In this document: in pieces, positions 44,988 through 54,339 of the stretch
How positions within the stretch are numbered: the first letter of the stretch is position 1
How the letters are laid out: each line of letters opens with the position of its first letter
Source of the DNA: JAHDFB01 sp965658745
Lineage (GTDB): Bacteria; Bacteroidota; Bacteroidia; Chitinophagales; Saprospiraceae
DNA: 64,000 nucleotides
Reading direction: 5' to 3'
Assembly (NCBI GenBank): GCA_965658745.1
Contig: CBFHTK010000002.1
Coordinates: 186,001-250,000 of the forward strand
The notes under the pieces: model-generated
What the model was told of the DNA's origin: nothing
Databases searched by the model: none
What the model saw: the letters and a program-made list of their open reading frames with translations, nothing else
Position numbers and translations under genes: made by a program

Positions 44988-45367
44988 GATTCATTTTTTT
45001 CTAATTGTAAAATTTGTTGCCTCAATAACGCTTTCGATCTTGCGAGCCTTGATCTGCTGCTTCCAGCTTCTATACCTAACATGTCACCGACTTCCTGATG
45101 GCTATATCCATCAACTTCTACAAGGTTGAAAACCTGACGATAGATATCTGGTAGATTTTGAATTAAATTCATGATTACTTCAATATTTAGTTCGTCAAGT
45201 ATGCTAACTTCTGCACTTTTAGCTTGCAAGGCTTCGTCAATAATCGGTAGAAGATGGGGCCGTTTTTTACGCATCTCGGAGATGCAAGTATTTATAGTAG
45301 TTGTTGAAATCCATAAGCGAAATGAACCCCTAGGAGTACATACAGCATTAAAAAAGCCTCTGTACAT
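44969..45367 (-). CDS. ECF RNA polymerase sigma factor, apparently with most of region 2 deleted
   Basis: Region 4 is complete: LPDIYRQVFNLVEVDGYSHQE, VGDMLGIEAG and SSRSRLARSKALLR. The end of region 2 is also recognisable (RGSFRLWISTTTINTCISEMRKK). But before it, in the same frame, LYGMYRGFFNAVC, which resembles region 2.1, runs directly into TPRGSF. About 35 residues usual between these (the core-binding and -10 recognition segment) are missing, without a frameshift. The only start is the ATG at 45367. Overlap with the broken barrel gene is 19 bases. It may be non-functional. Confidence 0.7.
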   Translation of the reverse strand: MYRGFFNAVCTPRGSFRLWISTTTINTCISEMRKKRPHLLPIIDEALQAKSAEVSILDELNIEVIMNLIQNLPDIYRQVFNLVEVDGYSHQEVGDMLGIEAGSSRSRLARSKALLRQQILQLEKNESWVNQA

Positions 45368-45409
45368 TCCGTAAAGGGGCTCTTTATTTTTGCGTGAAGA
45401 TTTTCTTTT

Positions 45410-46981
45410 CTACATTTTAATCATTCTAGCACTTTGAGTTACTGTACCTGAAGTGTATTTCACAAAGTAACTACCACTGACTAGTCCTGCAACTGAGAAT
45501 CCCTGAATATGGGTTCCAACTCCAAATTTTGCTCGAATTGGAGAACCTACTTTTTTACCTGAAAGATCGTATACATCTATTGTTACAAGTCCTCCAGTTC
45601 CTTTGAACTCGATTTGAGCATAGTCTCCAACTGGATTTGGAAATAGTTTGATTACATCATTACCATGGACTACTTGTTGGTTATTATTTACAACGCCACA
45701 TGGGCTATTTTTCACGAAAGGAAGTTGCTCGAAATTATCGTACATCATATCGTTAATAGCATCTTCAGGAACACATAAAAACTGACCAAATATAGTCGAG
45801 TATATTTGACGGAAGTCAAATTCCATGTCCATATTGTACCAATACTCAGCATTGCTTGGAATCACTGGATTACTTCCTATTACTCCACCATTGACATTAT
45901 TGCCAAAAAGGATCAATGGAGCTGAAGTTCCATGGTCTGTTCCTCCTGAAGAATTACTTACAACTCGTCTTCCGAACTCAGAAAAAGTCATACCAAGAAC
46001 TCGATCGCCAACACCTAATCCATCACAATCGTCGACAAAAGCACCAATTGCTTCTGAAACTTGACCAAGAAGGTAATTATGATTTCCTTGCGTATGGTCT
46101 CCTGACTCAACTTGATTATCGTGTGTATCAAATCCACCGTACTCAACTAGGTATAGTTTAGTTTTCAGACCACCTGCAACAAGTCTTGCTACAATTTTCA
46201 GTTGCTCTGCTAACCAATTGTCTTCGGGATATGCACCTTGCGTAGGCACATTTTCTGCTGCTTCTTGAACGATCGCACCATAGACTTGAGATTGCTTAGC
46301 TACTAGTCTTACATATTCTAGTCTTTCACCAGCGCGTGTATCCGGTGTGGGAGGAGCTTCTTCATCAATCAATTCATAAAAATCGGCAGGGTCACTGATG
46401 ACCATTCCCATGCTATTTGATGGGCCTTGAAAAAGCATGGAGCTGTTCCAGCCAATTTCGATCGCTAGGGGATGAGGATTCGCCTCATTTGGATAATCTA
46501 CAGGGTATCCGGGGTACTGATAATCAAGGTACCTACCTGTCCACCCACTGCTCAGAACTACATCTGAAGCAGATCCACTCATCCAAATATCTGTCGATCT
46601 AAAGTGTGAGAAATCTGGATTTGGGTAACCTACATTTTGTATTATTGATAAACGACCTTGATCATACAGTTCTTTCATTTCTGTCATCGCTGGATGGAGA
46701 CCTAGGTCAGTTCCTTCAAGATTCAAAAGTTTATTTTCAGGAAGCACTACATGAGGTCGTACTTGATTTAGGCTAGATAATTGGTCGATAGGTACTACAG
46801 TGTTCAGTCCGTCATTTCCTCCTGAGAGGTATACCAAAACAACAACTTTATCTTCTGCGGTTGCCATCTGAAGTGCATGAGCAATATTGGTCATATCCAA
46901 AGATTTGAAACCGACCCCTCCAGCAATTGTAGGAAGTACTAAACCTGACGCTGTGTTTTTTAGAAAGTCTCTTCTGCGCAT
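45410..46981 (-). CDS. DUF1501 family protein with Tat-like signal and T9SS sorting domain
   Basis: The N-terminus MRRRDFLKNTASGLVLP is a twin-arginine signal. The DUF1501 domain follows, with VVLVYLSGGNDGLNTVVPI, HPAMTEM, GFDTHDNQ and FSEFGRRV, which relate it to the alkaline-phosphatase/sulfatase-like fold. A C-terminal type IX sorting domain (LFPNPVGDYAQIEF onwards) marks surface export. It lies 30 bases behind the DUF1800 gene, the standard partner. Twin-arginine and type IX signals on one protein imply folded export across the inner membrane, then the outer. Confidence 0.9.
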   Translation of the reverse strand: MRRRDFLKNTASGLVLPTIAGGVGFKSLDMTNIAHALQMATAEDKVVVLVYLSGGNDGLNTVVPIDQLSSLNQVRPHVVLPENKLLNLEGTDLGLHPAMTEMKELYDQGRLSIIQNVGYPNPDFSHFRSTDIWMSGSASDVVLSSGWTGRYLDYQYPGYPVDYPNEANPHPLAIEIGWNSSMLFQGPSNSMGMVISDPADFYELIDEEAPPTPDTRAGERLEYVRLVAKQSQVYGAIVQEAAENVPTQGAYPEDNWLAEQLKIVARLVAGGLKTKLYLVEYGGFDTHDNQVESGDHTQGNHNYLLGQVSEAIGAFVDDCDGLGVGDRVLGMTFSEFGRRVVSNSSGGTDHGTSAPLILFGNNVNGGVIGSNPVIPSNAEYWYNMDMEFDFRQIYSTIFGQFLCVPEDAINDMMYDNFEQLPFVKNSPCGVVNNNQQVVHGNDVIKLFPNPVGDYAQIEFKGTGGLVTIDVYDLSGKKVGSPIRAKFGVGTHIQGFSVAGLVSGSYFVKYTSGTVTQSARMIKM

Positions 46982-47011
46982 TTTGCTACTATTTTATTTT
47001 GATAAAGGGGA

Positions 47012-48742
47012 TTACTTCAGTTGGAATTCTGAAAGATTGAAAATTCGTTGGAATAAGTATCGTAGTCGATTGAAAACAACACTTTTGGCTTCCTCGTCAT
47101 TTTCATCAGAAATGTATGCATTCCATGCATTTGTCCAATAATAATCTTCCGCTTGTCCTGATAGGAGTATGGATTTTAGACCAATACGAATGCTCTCATT
47201 CAGGCTGATACCCAAAAACCAATCCTCCATCTGCTGAATAAGAGCATTTGGGTCAGATGGCGCATCCATTGTTTTTACATAATCAAGAATATCGTAGGTT
47301 ACTACGTGGTTTGGAGACCAAAAGCCCCAGTAAATAAATGCATCGACAAATTGGATACGACGCACTATTGTGCTAGTCGTGACCCATGATTTATCAAAGG
47401 TTGGGAATTGATAGAATGCTGGCCATCCCGCAACATTTGGCGGATCTCCTAGCTCCATTCCCCATGATGACATAGACCAATATGCACTTCTGTACACAAG
47501 AAAATCGTTATGTATATCACTTGAGTCAAAAGGCATCTGAATTTCCATTGAACGCCACCAGCCAAGTAGGACATCTACCGGTGTCTTGATGATGGCTCCA
47601 TAGTTTACCTCGTCATAAAAATGATCGCTTGTTAAGAGTGCTTCTAAAACTGGCTTAATATTGTAATCATTGTCTCTGAATATTTCAGCTAGAGGCTGGA
47701 TAATATTATCTTCAGTCCACTCATCAATCGTCGCAAAGCAGAAATAAGTATAGAGCTTTCTACAAATGTACGGAGCGACTTCATTGTTTTCGAATATCAT
47801 GTCGATCATCTCCTGTAGCTCTTCAGCTCCTGCTTCTCCTGATTTACCTGTGATAAGCTTGTTTCCATAAAATTCTGAAAACTGCTTATCAGATTCTTCG
47901 TGATTCCACCAAAAGAATTGAGGTTCACCACTGTCCCAATCGAGATTCCATCCAGTCATGATTCTAGCGGCTGCTTGGACATCTGATTCAGTATACTGAG
48001 CATCTGGACCTTTTCCTATTGTAAATAATTCCTGTAATTCTCTTCCAAAGTTTTCATCTGGGGCTTCCTTACTATTTGCAAAAGTGTTGAGATAGATGAT
48101 CATCGCTGGATTGATGCACATTTCATATACAAACTCCTTGAAATTACCGAAACTGTAGTCGTGTAACAACTTGTGGTATTTGTAGCTGAACTTGGAGTTG
48201 AAAATACCCCACATTTCGATAGGCATATGGTTGTGCCAAAATAACCGCATTGTAGCTTGCATTGAAGTAGACGGCTCAACTAGACTTTTGACTAACCATG
48301 CTTTCATGGAGGCTGTTCGCTCTCCTTCTAAGTTATTATTATAATCTGCATAGACGTATGTTTCGCCAAAAGGAACTTCAGGGTCAATTATATCGGCTCC
48401 GTTATTATAGTTGTTGATTGGCTCTTCAAGTGTCGTCTCAGTTAGAAGCATATCGACAATTTCTGCTACATCTAGGTCCTTGAATGTATTATATTCAGAA
48501 GGAGAGATGCCAGGTTTTACTCTTTTCAGTAAGTGGAGCAATTGTGCATCAGTAAGAACTGCTTTAGATTTTGAAAGCGGCTTACGACTGTTCTCTTTTA
48601 CTTTATAATCGGGACCTTTTACTGCTTCATAGTTGGCAGGTTTGTCGTAGAAGTTGAAGGCATCAGGATATCTTGACTCTACATCTGGTCTGATCTTAGC
48701 AAGATATGCGTCACGATCTTTAATCATTTGCTCCCTGTTCAT
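47012..48742 (-). CDS. DUF1800 family protein
   Basis: A 576-residue protein with the DUF1800 signatures: LLKRVKPGIS, RLFWHNHMP near the first third, ENFGRELQELFTIG, AARIMTGWN, and DPPNVAGWPAF near the C-terminus. No signal peptide is obvious at the N-terminus. DUF1800 and DUF1501 genes are usually paired, and this pair is intact. The function is unknown; exported partners of polysaccharide or phosphoester metabolism have been suggested for the family. Confidence 0.9.
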   Translation of the reverse strand: MNREQMIKDRDAYLAKIRPDVESRYPDAFNFYDKPANYEAVKGPDYKVKENSRKPLSKSKAVLTDAQLLHLLKRVKPGISPSEYNTFKDLDVAEIVDMLLTETTLEEPINNYNNGADIIDPEVPFGETYVYADYNNNLEGERTASMKAWLVKSLVEPSTSMQATMRLFWHNHMPIEMWGIFNSKFSYKYHKLLHDYSFGNFKEFVYEMCINPAMIIYLNTFANSKEAPDENFGRELQELFTIGKGPDAQYTESDVQAAARIMTGWNLDWDSGEPQFFWWNHEESDKQFSEFYGNKLITGKSGEAGAEELQEMIDMIFENNEVAPYICRKLYTYFCFATIDEWTEDNIIQPLAEIFRDNDYNIKPVLEALLTSDHFYDEVNYGAIIKTPVDVLLGWWRSMEIQMPFDSSDIHNDFLVYRSAYWSMSSWGMELGDPPNVAGWPAFYQFPTFDKSWVTTSTIVRRIQFVDAFIYWGFWSPNHVVTYDILDYVKTMDAPSDPNALIQQMEDWFLGISLNESIRIGLKSILLSGQAEDYYWTNAWNAYISDENDEEAKSVVFNRLRYLFQRIFNLSEFQLK

Positions 48743-48862
48743 ATAAGAATGTTTTGTTTATTATACTGTAACTGAAAATGCTTGCGATTATTGTATTTCA
48801 CTATGCCAGTGGATATAAGCATTACTTAGTCTAACGTAAAATACAGGGTTTTTCTCAGAAGT

Positions 48863-48898
48863 TCAAGTAATCGCTGTCGAAATACTCAAATTACTTGA
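48863..48898. repeat. 9-bp inverted repeat upstream of the DUF1800 gene
   Basis: TCAAGTAAT (48863-48871) and ATTACTTGA (48890-48898) are exact reverse complements with an 18-base spacer. It lies in the divergent intergenic region between the DUF1800 gene and the 51-residue membrane protein gene. It may be an operator. Confidence 0.35.
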
Positions 48899-49004
48899 TG
48901 GAAGAGTTCTACTTGACAATCGACCTATATTTTTCAAAAACTAAGCATCAAAAAATATGTTCTATTTTTAATATGTATCAAGTGCATATTGCTTTTTTTA
49001 TTAC

Positions 49005-49012
49005 TACTTTTG
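49005..49012 (+). promoter_or_regulatory. -7 element of the small membrane protein gene
   Basis: TACTTTTG matches the TAnnTTTG -7 consensus and lies 41 bases before the ATG at 49054. A TTG at 48989-48991 is closer (13 bases) than expected for the -33 element. Confidence 0.45.
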
Positions 49013-49053
49013 TGCACGAACTATAAACCCTCCTTCAAGATAATTATAATATA

Positions 49054-49209
49054 ATGAGCGAAGTAAAAAAGTCAAAAGGATTATACTGGATCATATCTTT
49101 AGTTTCATTGATCGTTATGGTTGGTTTTCTACTTATAAAACCTGAGTGGTTTTGGATTTGTCTTCCATTCTTCCTGACATCCACTGTTTTGGCGATGGAT
49201 ATCATGTAA
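49054..49209 (+). CDS. 51-residue single- or double-pass membrane protein
   Basis: The frame from ATG 49054 to TAA 49207 encodes MSEVKKSKG followed by two hydrophobic stretches (about 11-28 and 32-48) separated by KPEW. A -7 box lies 41 bases upstream and a terminator starts 4 bases after the stop, so this is a complete small transcription unit. The basic N-terminus and helices suggest an inner-membrane protein. No family is recognised. It is too short for most gene callers. Confidence 0.6.
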   Translation: MSEVKKSKGLYWIISLVSLIVMVGFLLIKPEWFWICLPFFLTSTVLAMDIM

Positions 49210-49212
49210 GAG

Positions 49213-49232
49213 AATGCTTATTGCATTTTTTT
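49213..49232 (+). terminator. Terminator of the small membrane protein gene
   Basis: AATGC and GCATT pair around TTATT and are followed by a run of T. The stem is short, but the position right after the stop codon supports it. In the remaining bases up to 49648 I see no gene; a TACCTTTG at 49271-49278 has no -33 partner. Confidence 0.5.
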
Positions 49233-49648
49233 AACTCTCCATGAGTTACTTTATAGGAGCTCCCTTTTCCTACCTTTGTTTTTTGCTTTTGAGTTACGTA
49301 TCGTAGCTTGACTTCTTATGTATGAAGGCATAACTCTTGTTGTCAATTTATCAATGGCTCAATTTACTACTGTAACCAAGGTGTCATTTTTTACTTTTCG
49401 TTCTATTATCCCTTCTATTATTGTTGTTTTTTATTAGCTTGCACTTTTTGTCATTCAATGCTTTTATTCGATTTAGACCCATAATTAGCAGGTGTTTTTC
49501 CAGTTATTTCCAGATCTACTTCGCAGAGAATACTCGTCGTAGCTATTGGTACGTCTGTGTTTTTTCGCTCGTATCTATGAAAATACCACGCAAAAATCTA
49601 CCGCCATCATAGGCCTAAAGCGTATTTTAGCAGAAATAGTCAGTTTAC

Positions 49649-52600
49649 ATGGAACAAGTCTTTAAAAAATATTCGGTTTTTGCATTCTTAATGCTATTGT
49701 GCGCAGGTGCTCTTTTCTCCCAAAATTTAGATTCAGAACTTCTTGAATCATTTAATGCTCGAAACATCGGTCCTGCCGGTATGAGCGGCAGAATAACTGC
49801 GATTGATGTTAATCCTAGAAATGATGATCATATTTATGTAGGATCTGCAAGTGGTGGTGTATGGGAATCCAAAAATGGTGGGATATCATGGGATCCTATA
49901 TTTGACGAAACAGGAGTACTTTCAATAGGTGCAATTGAATTAAATCCTTCAAATCCTGCTGAAATATGGGTTGGAACTGGAGAAGGAAATCCGAGGAATT
50001 CACATAATTCTGGTGCTGGCATTTTCTTCAGCAACGATGCTGGTAATTCGTGGACATTTAGGGGTTTAAAAGAAACGAGATTAATTCATCGTATAATTGT
50101 TGATCCTACAAATTCCAAAAATATATATGTTGGCGCTTTGGGAAGTGCATGGGGTGCGAGCCCTGATCGTGGTGTTTTTCGCTCCACTGATGGCGGCGAA
50201 ACGTGGGCAAAATCTTTGTATATCAATGAAGAAACTGGTGTTGCTGATATGGTCATGGATCCTTCCAATCCGAAAAAGATTATTGCAGCTTTATGGGAAT
50301 TTGGGCGTAAGCCATGGACATTTAACTCTGGAGGTGAAGGCTCAGGAATGCATATAACCTATGATGGTGGTGATAACTGGAAAGAAATTACGGAAGAGGA
50401 AGGTCTACCAGAGGGAGATTTGGGGCGAATAGGACTTGCTTTTGCTACCAACAAACCGAATATCGTCTATGCGCTAGTAGAAGCAACTGAAAACGGACTT
50501 TATAAGTCTACTGATGGCGGGGCAAATTGGGATTTGGTTTCGACGGAGAACATCGGAAATAGACCATTTTACTACGCAGAATTATATGTCGATCCTCAGA
50601 ATGAGAATAGAATTTACAATGTATATACATACCTATCCAAAAGTGAAGACGGCGGAAAAACATTCAGAAATATAGCGGATTATGGAAATGATGTTCATCC
50701 CGATCATCATGCCTTTTGGATACATCCAGAAAACCCTGATTTTATTATTGATGGCAATGACGGAGGACTTAACATAAGTCGAGATGGTGGAGAGACGTGG
50801 AGATTTATTACAAACATTCCGGTGGGACAGTTTTATCATGTAAATTACGATTTAGATTTCCCATATAATGTATACGGAGGTATGCAAGATAATGGTAGTT
50901 GGGGAGGTCCTCACACGGTTTTTAGGAGAGGAGGTATTAATAACTATGATTGGCAAGAGCTCTTTTTTGGAGACGGCTTCGATGTGGTGCCTGATGCAAC
51001 GAATTCTCGCTATGGTTATGCTATGTCTCAAGGAGGAAATGTAGCTAGGTATGACCGAGAAACGGGCCGAACACAAATGGTCAAACCAGTACATCCCGAT
51101 GGAATCCCGCTGAGATTCAATTGGAATGCGGCAATTTCTCAAGATCCTTTTGATCCATGTGGCTTGTATTTTGGAAGCCAGTTTGTACATTACAGTAGTG
51201 ATTGCGGTGTTAGCTGGGATGTGATTTCTCCGGACTTGACAACCAATGATACGACTAAGCAGAAACAGGATATAAGTGGTGGTCTAACGATTGATGCGAC
51301 GAATGCTGAAAACTATACCACTTTGATTGCGGTTGCTCCGAGTCCAGTTGATCAATCCGTCGTATGGGCTAGTTCAGATGATGGAAGATTACACATCACT
51401 AAAGACGCTGGAAAGACATGGGTTGATGTTTCGTCGAGATTATCTGGAATGCCAAAAGGTGCATGGCTTCCACAGATTGAGGTTTCAGCTAAAAACGCTG
51501 GTGAAGCTTTTGTTGTAGCTAATGACTATCGAAGAAATAATTGGAAGGCATATGCTTTTCACACTACTGATTATGGTCAGTCATGGAATCAGATTATCGA
51601 CGATAGTAAAATTGGAAGTTTTATATGTTCAATAGTTCAAGACGATGAAGCAGAGAATTTGCTTTTTGCAGGAGCGGATAATGGCTTATATGTTTCGATT
51701 GACAAGGGTATGAATTGGACTAAATGGTCAGAGGACGTGCCTCCAGTTCAGATCAGAGATATTAAAATTCACCCTACGGAACATGATCTAATACTTGGTA
51801 CTTTTGGACGAGCACTCTGGGTGGTAGATGATATAAGACCTCTGCAGGCCCTTGCTAAAGATAAAGAGCTGATGAAGCAGGAATTTAGTTTACTGCCAAG
51901 TCCTGCAGGAATTCAAATAGTAACGGCATCTTATCAAGGAGTGCGTTTCGGCGGTCAAGGTGATTTCCGAGCACCTACAAAACGTATGTCTGCGCGAATT
52001 AATTATTACATTCCAAAATCAGTGGACGAGGAAGATGAAGACGTTGAGCGGAAGAAAGACGTGAAGGACAAGAAGAAGTCCAAAAAGAACAAATCAAAAA
52101 AGGCTAGAAAGAAGACAGAAAAGCAACAAGCCGATACCGAAGTTGCCGTAAAAGATACTTTAGAGGAAAAGGATTACGATAATAAGATTCGTTATTATGT
52201 GATTGATCAAAAAGGTGACACTCTGAGAACACAATCGGTAAAAGCGAAAGAGGGTTTCAATTATTTTGGATGGAGAATGGACATGAAAGGCGTTGATTGG
52301 CCTAGCGTGCGCGATCGGAAACGAGATGCAGATTACGAACCGGGAGGTCCAGACGTTCTACCTGGATCATATAAGCTGGTTGCAACATACAAACAACATA
52401 AAGATTCCACTATGGTGGAAGTTAAGTCTGATCCGAGACTTGAAGTCGACAACACAAAGGCAAGTGCCCTTGTAAATCGATACCAAGAGTTTAGTCAGCG
52501 AGTTGAAGCAGCAGCAGATGCCTTGGATAAGCTGAAAGCTGCCAAGAAGACTGTGGAGACCTTGGAAGGTCTAAGTTTTGGCTTAGAAGATGATGCCAAG

Positions 52601-52924
52601 CAGGAATTAGATTCTCTGAATACTGAAATGTCTAAGCAGGTTCAAGAGTTAATTGAATTGTATGTAATGCCAGAAGGCTTAAAAGGGATTCAACGAAATC
52701 CAAAGAAGCTAAATAGCCAACTGGGAACAGCGTCATGGTATCTGGGATCTAGATGGGATGAAGTAGGAGAAAATACGGAAAATATTCTGCGTCAAACATC
52801 AGACGCAGTTGAAGAGACAGTCGCTAAGGTAAATAAATTCCTTACTGGACCATTTGCAGAATACCAAGAAAAAGTGGAATCTCTGGAGTTCGACCTGTTT
52901 AAGAAAATGAAAGAAGAAAAGTAA
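49649..52924 (+). CDS. Sortilin/VPS10-like BNR-repeat propeller protein with Lys-rich insert
   Basis: A large exported protein (1091 residues, signal peptide 1-25 ending LFSQ). Many BNR/Asp-box repeats (SxDxGxxW, such as STDGGETW, SKNGGISW, SRDGGETW, TKDAGKTW) form a beta-propeller to about residue 720. The family is known as glycosyl hydrolase or sortilin-like, with no proven enzyme. From about 790 to 845 lies an unusual charged insert dominated by Lys and Glu. The C-terminal part is helical with a coiled-coil-like region (about 945-1000). No sorting domain is visible at the end. Confidence 0.85.
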   Translation: MEQVFKKYSVFAFLMLLCAGALFSQNLDSELLESFNARNIGPAGMSGRITAIDVNPRNDDHIYVGSASGGVWESKNGGISWDPIFDETGVLSIGAIELNPSNPAEIWVGTGEGNPRNSHNSGAGIFFSNDAGNSWTFRGLKETRLIHRIIVDPTNSKNIYVGALGSAWGASPDRGVFRSTDGGETWAKSLYINEETGVADMVMDPSNPKKIIAALWEFGRKPWTFNSGGEGSGMHITYDGGDNWKEITEEEGLPEGDLGRIGLAFATNKPNIVYALVEATENGLYKSTDGGANWDLVSTENIGNRPFYYAELYVDPQNENRIYNVYTYLSKSEDGGKTFRNIADYGNDVHPDHHAFWIHPENPDFIIDGNDGGLNISRDGGETWRFITNIPVGQFYHVNYDLDFPYNVYGGMQDNGSWGGPHTVFRRGGINNYDWQELFFGDGFDVVPDATNSRYGYAMSQGGNVARYDRETGRTQMVKPVHPDGIPLRFNWNAAISQDPFDPCGLYFGSQFVHYSSDCGVSWDVISPDLTTNDTTKQKQDISGGLTIDATNAENYTTLIAVAPSPVDQSVVWASSDDGRLHITKDAGKTWVDVSSRLSGMPKGAWLPQIEVSAKNAGEAFVVANDYRRNNWKAYAFHTTDYGQSWNQIIDDSKIGSFICSIVQDDEAENLLFAGADNGLYVSIDKGMNWTKWSEDVPPVQIRDIKIHPTEHDLILGTFGRALWVVDDIRPLQALAKDKELMKQEFSLLPSPAGIQIVTASYQGVRFGGQGDFRAPTKRMSARINYYIPKSVDEEDEDVERKKDVKDKKKSKKNKSKKARKKTEKQQADTEVAVKDTLEEKDYDNKIRYYVIDQKGDTLRTQSVKAKEGFNYFGWRMDMKGVDWPSVRDRKRDADYEPGGPDVLPGSYKLVATYKQHKDSTMVEVKSDPRLEVDNTKASALVNRYQEFSQRVEAAADALDKLKAAKKTVETLEGLSFGLEDDAKQELDSLNTEMSKQVQELIELYVMPEGLKGIQRNPKKLNSQLGTASWYLGSRWDEVGENTENILRQTSDAVEETVAKVNKFLTGPFAEYQEKVESLEFDLFKKMKEEK

Positions 52925-53022
52925 GAAAGGAATTTCAAGTTGCTATTAAGAAAAGCTTAAGTCGACCTAGGATTTAAATCTTTTTCCTTAGTAATGCGTT
53001 CCTTTGATGTTACCGTGAAATT

Positions 53023-53688
53023 ATGAAGATATCTAAATTTTTATTTCTTGCTGCATTTGTAGCCTTAGTCAGCACCAGTTTTTCACAAAAGCCTAGTTTA
53101 ACACTTGCTTTATTGAAATATCAGGGTGGGGGAGATTGGTACGCAAATCCGACTGCCTTGCCGAATCTGGCGAAGTTTTGCAATGATCAGATAGGAACAG
53201 ATTTTAACTCAGATTATGCAACGGTTGAAGTTGGATCGGTTGAACTTTTCCAATACCCATTTTTACATATGACGGGACATGGAAATGTTATCTTTTCCGA
53301 CCTAGAGGCAGAAAATTTGAGAAATTACTTGATTGGTGGCGGCTTCTTACATATAGACGACAATTTTGGTATGGATCCATATGTCAGAGTGGCTATGAAG
53401 AAGGTATTCCCCGAGCTTGAGTTTGTTGAATTACCTTTTGAGCATCCTATCTATAATCAGAATTTTGAATTTAAAACCGGCTTACCAAAAATACACAAGC
53501 ACGATGATAAGCCTGCGCAAGGTTTCGGGCTTATTTGGGAAGGCAGAGTGGTGTGCTTTTACAGCTTTGAGTCGGATCTCGGTGACGGATGGGAAGATCA
53601 AGAAGTTCATAATGATCCGCAAGACATCCGTCTGAAAGCCCTACGCATGGGCGCTAATCTTATCCAATACGTTTTTACTGAGTCTTAG
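53023..53688 (+). CDS. DUF4159 domain protein (exported)
   Basis: The protein has a signal peptide (residues 1-21, ending SFSQ) and a DUF4159 domain: LLKYQGGGDWYANPTALPNL, YPFLHMTGHG, GGGFLHIDDNFGMD, and LPFEHPIYN. The fold is related to class I glutamine amidotransferase-like proteins, as judged from family knowledge, but no catalytic Cys is apparent. Length 221 is normal for the short form of the family. It is followed by a DsbA-family gene after 15 bases on the same strand, probably one transcript. Confidence 0.88.
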   Translation: MKISKFLFLAAFVALVSTSFSQKPSLTLALLKYQGGGDWYANPTALPNLAKFCNDQIGTDFNSDYATVEVGSVELFQYPFLHMTGHGNVIFSDLEAENLRNYLIGGGFLHIDDNFGMDPYVRVAMKKVFPELEFVELPFEHPIYNQNFEFKTGLPKIHKHDDKPAQGFGLIWEGRVVCFYSFESDLGDGWEDQEVHNDPQDIRLKALRMGANLIQYVFTES

Positions 53689-53703
53689 AAAATTTTCAAC
53701 AGC

Positions 53704-54333
53704 ATGCTTTTACATTATTTTTATGACCCGCTTTGTAGCTGGTGCTATGGTTTTTCGCCTGTTATCAAGGCATTTCAAGAAAAGTATAAATCGGAAATGG
53801 ATTTCGAAATTATTTCTGGTGGGATGGTCAAGGGTGAAAGTGAAAGACCGATTGGTGACTTAGCTCATTTTTTAAAAGATGCTCATAAGCGAATTGAAGA
53901 TACTTCTGGTGTTGAGTTTGGTCCTGGATTTAAAGATCGAATGGAGGAAGGAACTACAGTTTTTAGCTCGATTCCAGGTTCTGTTGCATTGAGTGTATTT
54001 AAATCCTTTGACGAAGAAAAGGCAATTTCGTACGCTTCAGATATTCAGTATGCGATTTACTACGATGGTATTGACCCAAATAACGAAGTTGTATATGCTC
54101 AGCTAGCTTCAAAGTATGAAGTTTCCGTCGATGAATTCTTGAGCAGGATGGCGCAAGATGAATATCGCAAGGATGCCTATGATGATTTTAGCGTCGCTCA
54201 ACAGTTTGGAATACAAGGCTATCCGAGTACGGTACTTTTTGCTAAAGACGAATATTTCTTGCTCAACAGGGGATTTACGAAACTGGAAAATCTAGAAAAA
54301 ACGCTCAATTCCGTTAAAAGCAGTATTAAGTAA
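53704..54333 (+). CDS. DsbA/FrnE family thioredoxin-fold protein
   Basis: A cytoplasmic member of the DsbA superfamily (209 residues, no signal). The active site CSWC is at residues 11-14, directly after LHYFYDPL. A helical insertion follows, and the cis-Pro loop is GYPSTVLF near residue 175. The FrnE-like subgroup is a disulfide isomerase-like or 2-hydroxychromene-2-carboxylate isomerase-like family. It converges with rsmE with six bases between them. Confidence 0.88.
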   Translation: MLLHYFYDPLCSWCYGFSPVIKAFQEKYKSEMDFEIISGGMVKGESERPIGDLAHFLKDAHKRIEDTSGVEFGPGFKDRMEEGTTVFSSIPGSVALSVFKSFDEEKAISYASDIQYAIYYDGIDPNNEVVYAQLASKYEVSVDEFLSRMAQDEYRKDAYDDFSVAQQFGIQGYPSTVLFAKDEYFLLNRGFTKLENLEKTLNSVKSSIK

Positions 54334-54339
54334 CACTGT

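Noticed and set aside
45350..45400. AGCCTCT/AGGGGCT hairpin followed by T on the plus strand near the sigma gene start
   Set aside because: It lies at the 5' end of minus-strand genes with nothing on the plus strand to terminate; probably incidental.
49421..49612. 63-codon frame in the gap before the sortilin-like gene
   Set aside because: Phe/Arg-rich low-complexity composition typical of AT-rich non-coding DNA; no start context.
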